From Dyadobacter diqingensis (GTDB taxonomy: Bacteria > Bacteroidota > Bacteroidia > Cytophagales > Spirosomataceae): 64,000 nt of DNA. The notes below the pieces were generated by a model. It saw only the letters and a program-made list of their open reading frames with translations. It was not told the origin of the DNA and did not search any database. The stretch is taken from the NCBI RefSeq assembly GCF_024220585.1, contig NZ_JAMXKF010000001.1, positions 930,001 to 994,000 of the forward strand. Reading direction: 5' to 3'. The position numbers and the translations under genes are program-made. This document shows, one piece after another, positions 18,062 through 25,683 of the stretch (within the stretch, counting starts at the first letter, position 1; every line of letters starts with the position of its first letter).

Positions 18062-18349
18062 TTAATTATATTTGCTGACTTCGTCCGCAGCGTCATCTGC
18101 AAGCTCTTCGGCCTTATCATTGAAGTCATTTTTATATTTCTGCCCTTTTTCTTTCAGATCTTCTGCTGATTTTACAGCCTTGTCTTTGCTTCTTTCCAGC
18201 GCGTCTATCAACTCACTGGCAAGGCTGTTGGTTTTCTTTTTGATTTTCTTGCGCGTTTGTGTTCCTTCCTCAGGAGCGAAAAGCATTCCTATAACAGCAC
18301 CTGCCGCAGCCGCGGTCACAATTCCCCAAAATACTTTACCGTTGATCAT
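18062..18349 (-). CDS. YtxH-domain small membrane protein
   Basis: This is a 95-residue protein starting at ATG 18349. A longer open reading frame has no plausible coding upstream of that. One N-terminal membrane helix with Gly/Ala packing (about 5-25, ends GMLFAPEEGTQTR) is followed by a long, highly charged Lys/Asp/Glu helix. The FAPxxG turn after the helix is characteristic of YtxH/DUF883-like stress proteins. Their exact role is unknown, but family members are often induced by general or osmotic stress. It is the first gene of a two-gene minus-strand unit and faces a divergent receiver gene 408 bp away. Confidence 0.8.
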   Translation of the reverse strand: MINGKVFWGIVTAAAAGAVIGMLFAPEEGTQTRKKIKKKTNSLASELIDALERSKDKAVKSAEDLKEKGQKYKNDFNDKAEELADDAADEVSKYN

Positions 18350-18757
18350 GACAATTAATTTTAAATGATTGTAAATTTTTAATTTGTTACAGATTTCCGT
18401 TAAAAACCTGTACCCAAAAGTTTTGAACGTTAAGAAATCGACTTTAAACAACTACAAAACAATGACTTATAAATAAAAACAATTTAACCGCACAACTGAA
18501 TTTTTCAACGCCCCCGAAAAAACAAAATTATTACTACACAATTTTGGAACAGGATTCTACAAGATGGGGAACCATGAAGCGATGCTTGTTTTAAGACCTG
18601 TTTTAAATGCACCCTGAGAATGCCGAATGGCAAGGTTATTGTTTATTTTACCACATGACTTTGTCTAATGAATAATATATAAATCAGTTTCGTAGAATTA
18701 GTTTTATTTCTGATTTATTCAAATTTACCGACTATATATTTTTTAGCGTACCTGACC
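18350..18757. other. Gene-free divergent region, AT-rich
   Basis: No credible gene is seen between the YtxH gene and the receiver at 18758. One tiny frame at about 18564-18617 (17 codons) is not supported. The region should hold promoters for both directions. A sigma-54-like motif lies at 18628-18643. The part nearest 18758 is very AT-rich, and no full TAnnTTTG motif was found. Confidence 0.5.
18628..18643 (+). promoter_or_regulatory. Possible sigma-54 (-24/-12) promoter
   Basis: TGGCAAGGTTATTGTT keeps GG and the downstream TTG at the 12-bp G-to-G distance required for sigma-54 elements. The -12 position is T rather than the usual C. It points toward the receiver gene at 18758, with about 115 bp to the start codon. 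The closeness of rpoN and its activator makes the match worth noting, but one mismatch lies in the most conserved dinucleotide. Confidence 0.3.
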
Positions 18758-19120
18758 ATGAAAATTGTAATAATAGAGGATGAAAAGGACCTTGGAATTT
18801 TGATGCGCAATTTTTTGGTTAAACAACTCAATGTAAAGACACCTGATACGGTCAGAATAGCAACGACGCTTACAGAGGGTATCGCGTTTATTAATCAATT
18901 AAATCCTGAGTGGGTTTTTATTGATAACAATTTACCGGATGGTAAAGGCATCAATGAAATTGAAAACATCAAAACTACCGGCCGGTTTCACAATACCAAG
19001 GTAGTCATGATGAGTGCCATGACAAATCTGCGTGAGGAAGCGCTTAGAAAAGGAGCGGATTATTTTTTAGACAAGCCCATAAGCTTTGTAGAAGTAAGAA
19101 ACCTGTTTGGAAACTTATAA
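18758..19120 (+). CDS. Stand-alone receiver-domain protein
   Basis: This is a 120-residue single receiver with E7-D8-E9 in the acidic pocket, phospho-acceptor D56 in FIDNNLPDG, Ser in VVMMSAM and Lys in FLDKPISF. It has no output domain. It is monocistronic and has no kinase beside it on its strand, so its partner is not evident. Soluble kinases encoded at 9562 and 11055 are the nearest candidates. It is only distantly similar to the Rcp1-like receiver at 17241. The next gene is convergent, and the 127 bp between them shows no clear terminator. Confidence 0.88.
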   Translation: MKIVIIEDEKDLGILMRNFLVKQLNVKTPDTVRIATTLTEGIAFINQLNPEWVFIDNNLPDGKGINEIENIKTTGRFHNTKVVMMSAMTNLREEALRKGADYFLDKPISFVEVRNLFGNL

Positions 19121-19247
19121 CAATCAGGTTAAGACAGAAATTTTCCACATATTTCAACCAGAAATTCCCAAGGTGAGTATTCAAATCACACCCGTGTAGA
19201 TATTTTTACTCAACATTTTCTAATATTTAGTAAACAACCGGGTACCT

Positions 19248-21527
19248 TTAGGTAAAAACCGGACATCGCGTACCACTTCTCCCCTTCTTACCCGGCATCC
19301 TCACTTTCTGTGATTTGTAACTTGGCGTTTTTACCTTCGGCGGGTCTTTCTTTTTTGGATAGGCAATAAACTTGAAGTCGTATTCCGGAATAAAATAATC
19401 TTCTCTGTACTCAGCCACCGGCAAAGGCATATAATGTCTGCCTTTAAAGGCCAGCGTGTCATACTCGTAATCGTACAGATAAATGGTCACAAAACCATCT
19501 CTGCTGTATTTGATCCCTATATCTGAATAAGGACCGTCATCACCGGCCGAAGCGACCAGTTTCATCATTTCCTGCTGCTTCCCTTTGACGAGAATATTCA
19601 TATTGTACTGAAAAACCCGGTGCAAAGAGTCAATCTGAATTGCCACACCGAGATAGTATTTGGCATCCTTCATTTTTTCCTGTCCCGCATACATCACGGC
19701 TGTGTTGTTCAGCGCACTTTTATCCTGATAACTCTGATAACTCAGCGAAGCCTGATCATATTGCTGCCAGTAGCGGTACACATTTCCCTGGTTTACATTA
19801 TAAAACTTGCGTGTCGGCGCCACTTCCATTGCTTTTTTAAAGTCTGAAAATGATCCTTCGTAGCGCACATTGGCATCGTCGATCTGCCGGCGCTGCTCAT
19901 GCCTGTTTCCCAGGTAAGCCTGTACAATGCCGTGGTTATTATGCAAATAAGGCAACTGAGGATTTTCTTTTACCAGACTGTCAAAAAGCACCATGGATTT
20001 ATCAAGCTGGTCATTTTCAAGCAGTACCACACCCCATCCGTTTTGAGCCTTTATATTTTGTTTGTTCAGTGCAATGGCTTTCTTAAACACATTATAGGCC
20101 TTTTTGAACATATCAAAATGCAGAAGCAAATTCCCGTAATTACTCCACATGCGGTCATAATTCTGCTCGTAGTTCAGTGCCTTACTTAAAAACTGCCCTG
20201 CCTCAGAATATCGCTTCTGATCGATCATGATGCTGCTCATACCAGCCAGTGCCTCATAACGGGTACCATCCAGCCGAATCGCCGTGGTAAAATCATCCTG
20301 CGCACCTTTTGAATTTTTCAGGTAATAGCGGGCAAATCCTCGGGTTACAAACAAATCCGCAAAGAACTTATTATCAGGATCCATGATGGATTCCGCTTTT
20401 TTAAAATCCTGCAACGACAGTTCAAATTTTTTCAAACCATATTGCGCCACGGCCCTCCCAAGATAAGCCGGCAGATAAGAAGTGTCCTTTTTTAACGCCC
20501 GATCAAAGGAATTGTAAGCAAACTGATATTCATGATTTGATAAATGAATGTTGCCAATCCCGGAAAGCAGCGACGGAGTTTCGCGTTTCATCGTAGACGC
20601 CAGCCGATAATATCGCTGAGCCTCGGCAATCTGATTCAGCCCATAATAGGAATGCCCCATACCCACGTACGCGTCCCCACGGAAGGTTTTATCCTCACTT
20701 TCAAGATACTTTTGAAAAACCGACAGCGCGTTGGCAAACTGGTTCAGCGAAAGCAAAGCGTTTGCATAACGTATCTGCGCTTTGGCGTGCCGGCGCGCTA
20801 CTTTCTCAAAATCCTTTACCGCTTTCTTTTGATTCCCCGTGCGCATGTAAAGATCACCACGCTGCAAACGATAAGCCATGATGTCATCTTTCTGTTTGAT
20901 GGCAGACGACAGCTCGTCAATAGCCTCGGGAAAAAGTCCGTTAAATTTATGGATCAGCCCAAGATTGTAACTGAATTTACCAGCAGAATTTTTCGGCTCG
21001 TTGCCTTGTGCAAAAGACAATCCTTCGGCAAACTTCTTTTGTTTTCCAAAAGAGACCAGCGAATTGACTGCGCTGTAAGAATGACTCGGCGCACTGGAAA
21101 AGTCGTTACGAGCCGAATCATATTTTTTGTTAAGCAAGTTAAACAGCCCACGATTATACCTGACCTGCGCGTCATCCTCGGAAAGTTCCAGGCTTTCCAT
21201 GATGTGGAGTGCCTTATGATAACTTCCGGATAAAGCCAGAAGAATTGCCTCGTTGTTCAGACGCTGAACAGAATCCGAGGACATGTAGGACAGTTTGTGA
21301 TATTTGAAATACTCCGCCTGAAGCTCGCGAAGCTGACGCTGATAATCAGGATTTTTCAGTAATGCAGGGTCATTTTCTTCAAATGACTGATTGAACGTGA
21401 TCAGAAGGTCTTTTAGATTTTTTTGGCAAACACTAAAATCCTGCGCTGATGTTTGCAGGTGAAAACCCGTCAAAAACATCATCGTTAGCACTACCATCAA
21501 CCTCCACCTGACAACTTCCTGTACCAT
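19248..21527 (-). CDS. Large secreted or periplasmic TPR-repeat protein
   Basis: This is a 759-residue protein with an N-terminal hydrophobic signal (about 8-28, ending TSAQD). Most of the length (about 100-640) is a run of roughly fifteen tetratricopeptide repeats, with typical units such as GNIHLSNHEYQFAYNSFDRAL. A C-terminal non-repeat region (about 660-735) contains GIKYSRDGFVTIYLYDYEYD. The tail is very basic (KKRDPP-like, KKGRSG) and ends near a Cys. TPR solenoids are protein-binding scaffolds. In Bacteroidetes they often serve envelope assembly, gliding or secretion, but no partner is indicated here. It appears monocistronic. Confidence 0.82.
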   Translation of the reverse strand: MVQEVVRWRLMVVLTMMFLTGFHLQTSAQDFSVCQKNLKDLLITFNQSFEENDPALLKNPDYQRQLRELQAEYFKYHKLSYMSSDSVQRLNNEAILLALSGSYHKALHIMESLELSEDDAQVRYNRGLFNLLNKKYDSARNDFSSAPSHSYSAVNSLVSFGKQKKFAEGLSFAQGNEPKNSAGKFSYNLGLIHKFNGLFPEAIDELSSAIKQKDDIMAYRLQRGDLYMRTGNQKKAVKDFEKVARRHAKAQIRYANALLSLNQFANALSVFQKYLESEDKTFRGDAYVGMGHSYYGLNQIAEAQRYYRLASTMKRETPSLLSGIGNIHLSNHEYQFAYNSFDRALKKDTSYLPAYLGRAVAQYGLKKFELSLQDFKKAESIMDPDNKFFADLFVTRGFARYYLKNSKGAQDDFTTAIRLDGTRYEALAGMSSIMIDQKRYSEAGQFLSKALNYEQNYDRMWSNYGNLLLHFDMFKKAYNVFKKAIALNKQNIKAQNGWGVVLLENDQLDKSMVLFDSLVKENPQLPYLHNNHGIVQAYLGNRHEQRRQIDDANVRYEGSFSDFKKAMEVAPTRKFYNVNQGNVYRYWQQYDQASLSYQSYQDKSALNNTAVMYAGQEKMKDAKYYLGVAIQIDSLHRVFQYNMNILVKGKQQEMMKLVASAGDDGPYSDIGIKYSRDGFVTIYLYDYEYDTLAFKGRHYMPLPVAEYREDYFIPEYDFKFIAYPKKKDPPKVKTPSYKSQKVRMPGKKGRSGTRCPVFT

Positions 21528-21652
21528 GATTTATTAGACAGCGAGGTCACTAACCTACTATAAATCAACAACATTGTCAATAATTACTTATCTACCGTTT
21601 GATAATATTGGTTTAGTTTTATTTTTTCTTGCTATAAACAAATTGAAAATAT

Positions 21653-22378
21653 TTATAACCGAAGAAGTTTTACATTGCGATACCAAACAGTACTACCCCA
21701 ATCCTGCAAACCAATTCTACCCGCCAAAATCCCTTTAGAAATCGGGGCATCCTTTAAACCACTTTTTGAAATTCTCTGCTTCCAGTCTGTGCCCGAGAGA
21801 TCATGTTCCTGCACCATAAAACCATTTTGATACACAGTAAGTTTGTTCTTTTTCACTATGAAATGAATCTGGTTCCATTCTCCTTCCGGATTTCCTTCTC
21901 TTAACCGCGCATTGGCCACACCGAAGAAATCACTTGCCCGGTGCGTATTTTCTTTTGCGCCTTCGTAAATCTTATCATCGATCACCTGGAGTTCCAGGCC
22001 GGTGTCATGCATATTTTTATACTGCGGCGCTTCTTTCACAAAAAAGAAAATACCGCTATTGGCAAATTTACTGACTTTCCACTCCGCCTTAAATTCAAAA
22101 TCACCATTCACTAGCTCATCTATAACGATATCGCCACCGTTTTTCGCCTTGTTTCCGGCGCGTTCCGGAACATTTAATTTGATAGCTCCCTGATCAACCA
22201 CCCATGCAGCACCAACTTCCTTGCCGCCATAAGCATGCCATCCTTTGAGATTTTTACCATCAAAAAGCAGTTTCCAGCCTTCCTTTTTCTCCTTAGGCGT
22301 TAGCGTATTCAGACTCTGTGCATTTGCCTGAAAAAGAACAAAACTTAAAAAAAGTGCAGTGATTGAAAATTTAAACAT
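21653..22378 (-). CDS. Secreted DUF1080 protein (3-keto-disaccharide hydrolase-like)
   Basis: This is a 241-residue protein with a signal peptide (MFKFSITALFLSFVLF, cut near ANAQ). The mature part is a single DUF1080 jelly-roll, with the opening signature GWKLLFDGKNLKGWHAYGG and later WNQIHFIVKKNKLTVYQNG. Members resemble concanavalin-type lectin/glucanase folds, and some hydrolyse 3-keto-glucosides. It lies downstream of the GH65 phosphorylase gene on the same strand, across a 74-bp spacer containing a 13-bp-stem hairpin, so co-transcription is possible. An extracytoplasmic sugar-handling role fits the context but is inferred. Confidence 0.87.
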   Translation of the reverse strand: MFKFSITALFLSFVLFQANAQSLNTLTPKEKKEGWKLLFDGKNLKGWHAYGGKEVGAAWVVDQGAIKLNVPERAGNKAKNGGDIVIDELVNGDFEFKAEWKVSKFANSGIFFFVKEAPQYKNMHDTGLELQVIDDKIYEGAKENTHRASDFFGVANARLREGNPEGEWNQIHFIVKKNKLTVYQNGFMVQEHDLSGTDWKQRISKSGLKDAPISKGILAGRIGLQDWGSTVWYRNVKLLRL

Positions 22379-22390
22379 AGAAGAGGTTAG

Positions 22391-22429
22391 TTATTGATCC
22401 GGAATATCAGAAGCACTCCGGATCAATAA
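22391..22429. other. Intercistronic hairpin between GH65 and DUF1080 genes
   Basis: TTATTGATCCGGA (22391-22403) and TCCGGATCAATAA (22417-22429) form a perfect 13-bp stem with a 13-nt loop. No U-tract follows on the minus strand, the direction of both flanking genes. It may act as a processing or mRNA-stabilising stem rather than a classical terminator. Confidence 0.6.
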
Positions 22430-22452
22430 AATACTGTTTTATGCCGACAAAA

Positions 22453-24768
22453 TTATTTTTGCGCGATCGTGTTAGCCGCCACGAAAAGCCTTTCATCGTT
22501 AACAAAAATGGTCAGTTCCTGATCGGATGTATTCTCAACCGTAACTCCTTCCTGGGTCACCTCTATCTTCAACCAGGACCCGCGGAACCCGATCCTGAAC
22601 GAATACGAAGTCCATTGCTGGGGGATATACGGATTTAGAGTCAGGAAGCCATCTTTTACGCGCTGTCCGGCAAAACCTTTAACAACGCTCATCCAGGTGC
22701 CCGCCATCGAAGTGATATGCAGGCCGTCCTCCGTGTCATTATTGTAATCGTCCAGATCAAGCCTTGCTGTCCGGACATACATTTCATAAGCCTTGTCTTT
22801 CAACCCGATTTTCGCAGCAAGAATCGAGTGCACACAAGGAGAAAGTGACGATTCATGCACCGTCATCGGCTCATAAAACTCAAAATTTCTTTTGATATCG
22901 TCAATGGCAAAATCATCTTCAAAAAGATATAATCCCTGAAGAACATCGGCCTGTTTGATAAAACATGATCTCAATATTCTGTCCCATGACCAGTTCTGAT
23001 TAATCGGCCGCTGATCGGCAATGTCCGCAACCGATAAGATCTCCTTGTCCAGAAAACCTTGCTGCTGCAAATAAACCCTTCTGGCAGGATCATATGGAAA
23101 ATGCATGAACTCGATAATGTGTTTCCAATCGGCCATTTCACCATTCAGGTCAAAATGCGTCAGGAAAATAATCTCATTCAGCCTTTGTGTATTGGTTTCC
23201 CAAAGTTTGCTGATTACTTCCAGCGTATAACGCAGTGTCCAGCATGCGATGTAATTGGTATACCAGTTGTTATTAACGTTGTTTTCGTACTCATTAGGCC
23301 CAGTCACGCCAAGCATCACATATTGCCCCTTCTCCGCCGACCAGGTGATCCGCTGCTTCCAGAACCGTGAGATACCAATCAGCACTTCAAGGCCATATTG
23401 GGCCAGATACGTTTCGTCGCCGGTGTATCTTGTGTAATCGTAAATCGCAAAAGCAATGGCTCCGTTCCGGTGAATTTCTTCAAAAGTAATTTCCCACTCA
23501 TTGTGGCATTCCTCGCCATTCATCGTAACCATCGGATAAAGCGCCGCTCCGTCTTTGAAACCTAGCTTTTCCGCGTTCTCTATCGCTTTTTGCAAATGTT
23601 TATGCCGGTAAACCAACAGATTCCTGGCCACTTTTTCTTCCGAAGTCGACAGATAAAACGGTATACAATAAGCTTCAGTATCCCAGTACGTGCTTCCTCC
23701 GTATTTTTCCCCGGTAAATCCTTTCGGACCGATATTCAGGCGCTCATCCTCTCCGGTATAAGTTTGTCCCAAATGAAATATATTAAAACGGATTCCCTGC
23801 TGGGCAGCAATATCTCCTTCAATGGAAATATCGTTTTTCTCCCATTTTTCAGCCCAGGCCTGCACGTGTTCTGCATAAAGCTGCGTAAATCCTTTCTCGC
23901 TGATACGCGCTACATAAGCTTTGGCTTCCGTCAAAAGCTGGTCCGCAGCATAGTTGGTGGAAGACAGGTTAACGGCGTATTTAAAAATCGTCAGCTCATC
24001 GCCCTCCTTCACTTCAATATGAACGACACCGGCAACATATTTTTCATGACGCGCTGGTAACGACTGATAATCCGTTTTCAGTCCGTTTATTTTTATATCG
24101 AAAGCCATTCCGGTTGCAACCTGAAACTGCTCAACGCCATAAGGATTCTCTTTTGTTTCCAGAATCAGATACCCTTCCGAAAAACTGGTTTCCTTATAGA
24201 TCTCATTCCAGAAAGTTTCGTCGTAATTCGAATCACGGTTACTGATATTCCCGTCCAGATAAGGCGTCACCGTGATAACATCTGTAAAATCAAGCGGCGT
24301 AATCGAATAACGGATCGCTCCCGACTCGTCATCCACCATATTACAAAAGCGTTTCGACTGGATTTTCAACCGCCTGCCGCTTGCCAGTTTTACCACAGCG
24401 ACACGGTCCAGAACGCCTTCCTTCATGTTCAGTTCCCGGCGGAATTCTTCGACCAGACAGGTATTCAAATCCAGCGTTTCCTCTCCTACCTTGATATCAA
24501 TACCTGCCCAGTTGCAGGCATTCAACACTTTGGCAAAATAGTTGGGATAACCATTTTTCCACCAGCCTACACGGGTTTTATCAGGAAAATACACCCCTGC
24601 AACATAATTCCCGAGCAAGGTTTTACCCGAATAACGCTCTTCAAAGTTTCCTCTTTGCCCCATACGGCCATTGCCGAGGCTCATCAGACTTTCTGTAATT
24701 TCATTGTGAGCTGCGTGGAAACCTTCTTCCACAATACTCCATTCGTCGTGTGTTATGTAGTTTTTCAT
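22453..24768 (-). CDS. Glycoside hydrolase family 65 disaccharide phosphorylase (maltose phosphorylase-like)
   Basis: This is a 771-residue cytoplasmic enzyme of normal GH65 length. An N-terminal beta-sandwich (about 1-270) precedes the (alpha/alpha)6 barrel (about 300-680) and a small C-terminal beta domain. The conserved acidic segment HNEWEITFEEIHRNG (about 422-436) belongs to the region carrying the family's general acid. STYWDTEAYCIPF, another family signature, is near 350. GH65 enzymes split maltose, trehalose or kojibiose with phosphate to glucose and beta-glucose-1-phosphate. Beta-phosphoglucomutase is encoded just upstream, which supports that reaction. Maltose is the likeliest substrate, but specificity cannot be fixed from motifs alone. 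Confidence 0.92.
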   Translation of the reverse strand: MKNYITHDEWSIVEEGFHAAHNEITESLMSLGNGRMGQRGNFEERYSGKTLLGNYVAGVYFPDKTRVGWWKNGYPNYFAKVLNACNWAGIDIKVGEETLDLNTCLVEEFRRELNMKEGVLDRVAVVKLASGRRLKIQSKRFCNMVDDESGAIRYSITPLDFTDVITVTPYLDGNISNRDSNYDETFWNEIYKETSFSEGYLILETKENPYGVEQFQVATGMAFDIKINGLKTDYQSLPARHEKYVAGVVHIEVKEGDELTIFKYAVNLSSTNYAADQLLTEAKAYVARISEKGFTQLYAEHVQAWAEKWEKNDISIEGDIAAQQGIRFNIFHLGQTYTGEDERLNIGPKGFTGEKYGGSTYWDTEAYCIPFYLSTSEEKVARNLLVYRHKHLQKAIENAEKLGFKDGAALYPMVTMNGEECHNEWEITFEEIHRNGAIAFAIYDYTRYTGDETYLAQYGLEVLIGISRFWKQRITWSAEKGQYVMLGVTGPNEYENNVNNNWYTNYIACWTLRYTLEVISKLWETNTQRLNEIIFLTHFDLNGEMADWKHIIEFMHFPYDPARRVYLQQQGFLDKEILSVADIADQRPINQNWSWDRILRSCFIKQADVLQGLYLFEDDFAIDDIKRNFEFYEPMTVHESSLSPCVHSILAAKIGLKDKAYEMYVRTARLDLDDYNNDTEDGLHITSMAGTWMSVVKGFAGQRVKDGFLTLNPYIPQQWTSYSFRIGFRGSWLKIEVTQEGVTVENTSDQELTIFVNDERLFVAANTIAQK

Positions 24769-24828
24769 TTTATATGGGCTATCGGCAGTAAGCTATTAGC
24801 AAACAGCGAAGGTTATTCTGAATGATTA

Positions 24829-25485
24829 TTACGTTAATTTTTCAAAAAGGTCATCCACTGACACCCCATCAAAACCTTTGATCACGATATCCGCTTCATT
24901 TAAAACAGATTGCTCGCCGATACCAATGGTCAACATGCCGGCTGCATTTCCCGATTGAATACCAGCAACGGCATCCTCAAAAACGATGCAATGCTCCGGG
25001 GCGACGGACAAATCCTCTGCGCCCATTAAAAAAACCTGCGGATCAGGTTTTCCTTTTGTAACCCGGTTTCCATCAACAATGGTATCGAAATAGGTCAGCA
25101 TATCGAGGTTTGTAAGAATTGTCCGGGCATTTTTACTGGCTGACCCCAATCCGACCTTGATCGCATCTGCTCGTAGTTCATCCAGAAATCCACGCACACC
25201 TGGCAAGGCGTCGTCGGGTGTGATTTGTTTGCACAATTCCAGATATCGGACATTTTTTTCGGCGGCTAGTTTGGATTTTTCCTCTTCATCGAGCTGCACT
25301 CCCCCAATCCCCAGTACAATATCCAGCGATTCCATCCGGCTGATTCCCTTTAATAACTCGTTCTGCTCCAAAGTCAGATCAAACCCAAGTTGGTTGGCAA
25401 GCTGTCGCCATGCGAGGTAATGGTATTTGGCAGTATCTACGATCACTCCATCAAGATCAAAAAGGCAGGCTTGAACAGTCGGCAT
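24829..25485 (-). CDS. pgmB: Beta-phosphoglucomutase
   Basis: This is a 218-residue HAD-superfamily enzyme that turns beta-glucose-1-phosphate into glucose-6-phosphate. The first HAD motif FDLDGVIVDT gives nucleophile D10 and acid/base D12. Cap residues follow, then the Ser motif LGSASKN, Lys in KGKPDP and the acidic motif VFEDAVAGIQSG. I prefer ATG at 25485 over an in-frame TTG nine codons upstream because the DLDG motif then sits at the usual distance from the N-terminus. It lies 60 bp upstream of the GH65 phosphorylase and consumes that enzyme's product. Confidence 0.94.
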   Translation of the reverse strand: MPTVQACLFDLDGVIVDTAKYHYLAWRQLANQLGFDLTLEQNELLKGISRMESLDIVLGIGGVQLDEEEKSKLAAEKNVRYLELCKQITPDDALPGVRGFLDELRADAIKVGLGSASKNARTILTNLDMLTYFDTIVDGNRVTKGKPDPQVFLMGAEDLSVAPEHCIVFEDAVAGIQSGNAAGMLTIGIGEQSVLNEADIVIKGFDGVSVDDLFEKLT

Positions 25486-25607
25486 ATCATTTTTAAATTT
25501 AATATCTTGCAAAATAGTAAAAAGACGGTTTTAGCTCATGCAGTCAAACGATATTTCAAAAAAGTAATTCCTTAATCGTTGATTTATCGGAGATTCCGCG
25601 CTTAATT

Positions 25608-25616
25608 TATCTTTTG
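25608..25616 (+). promoter_or_regulatory. Possible -7 element before the GH13 amylase
   Basis: TATCTTTTG is one base longer than the Bacteroidetes -7 consensus TAnnTTTG. It lies 68 bp upstream of the preferred amylase start, with a TTG about 25 bp further upstream as a loose -33 element. The spacing is imperfect, so support is weak. Confidence 0.25.
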
Positions 25617-25683
25617 CAAGTCCATTACATTTCATCGGCGCAGTATGTTTGTATTGCGCTCATCAATAACCCAAAAGCAGAAT

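Noticed and set aside
18564..18617. A 17-codon frame in the spacer before the lone receiver.
   Set aside because: It is too short, has no clear ribosome-binding site and shows no feature beyond chance.
24809..24823. AAGGTTATTCTGAAT also occurs at 35881-35895, and its first 11 bases at 2234-2244.
   Set aside because: A 15-base match within 64 kb of AT-leaning intergenic sequence can arise by chance, and the 24809 copy has no link to a regulator gene.
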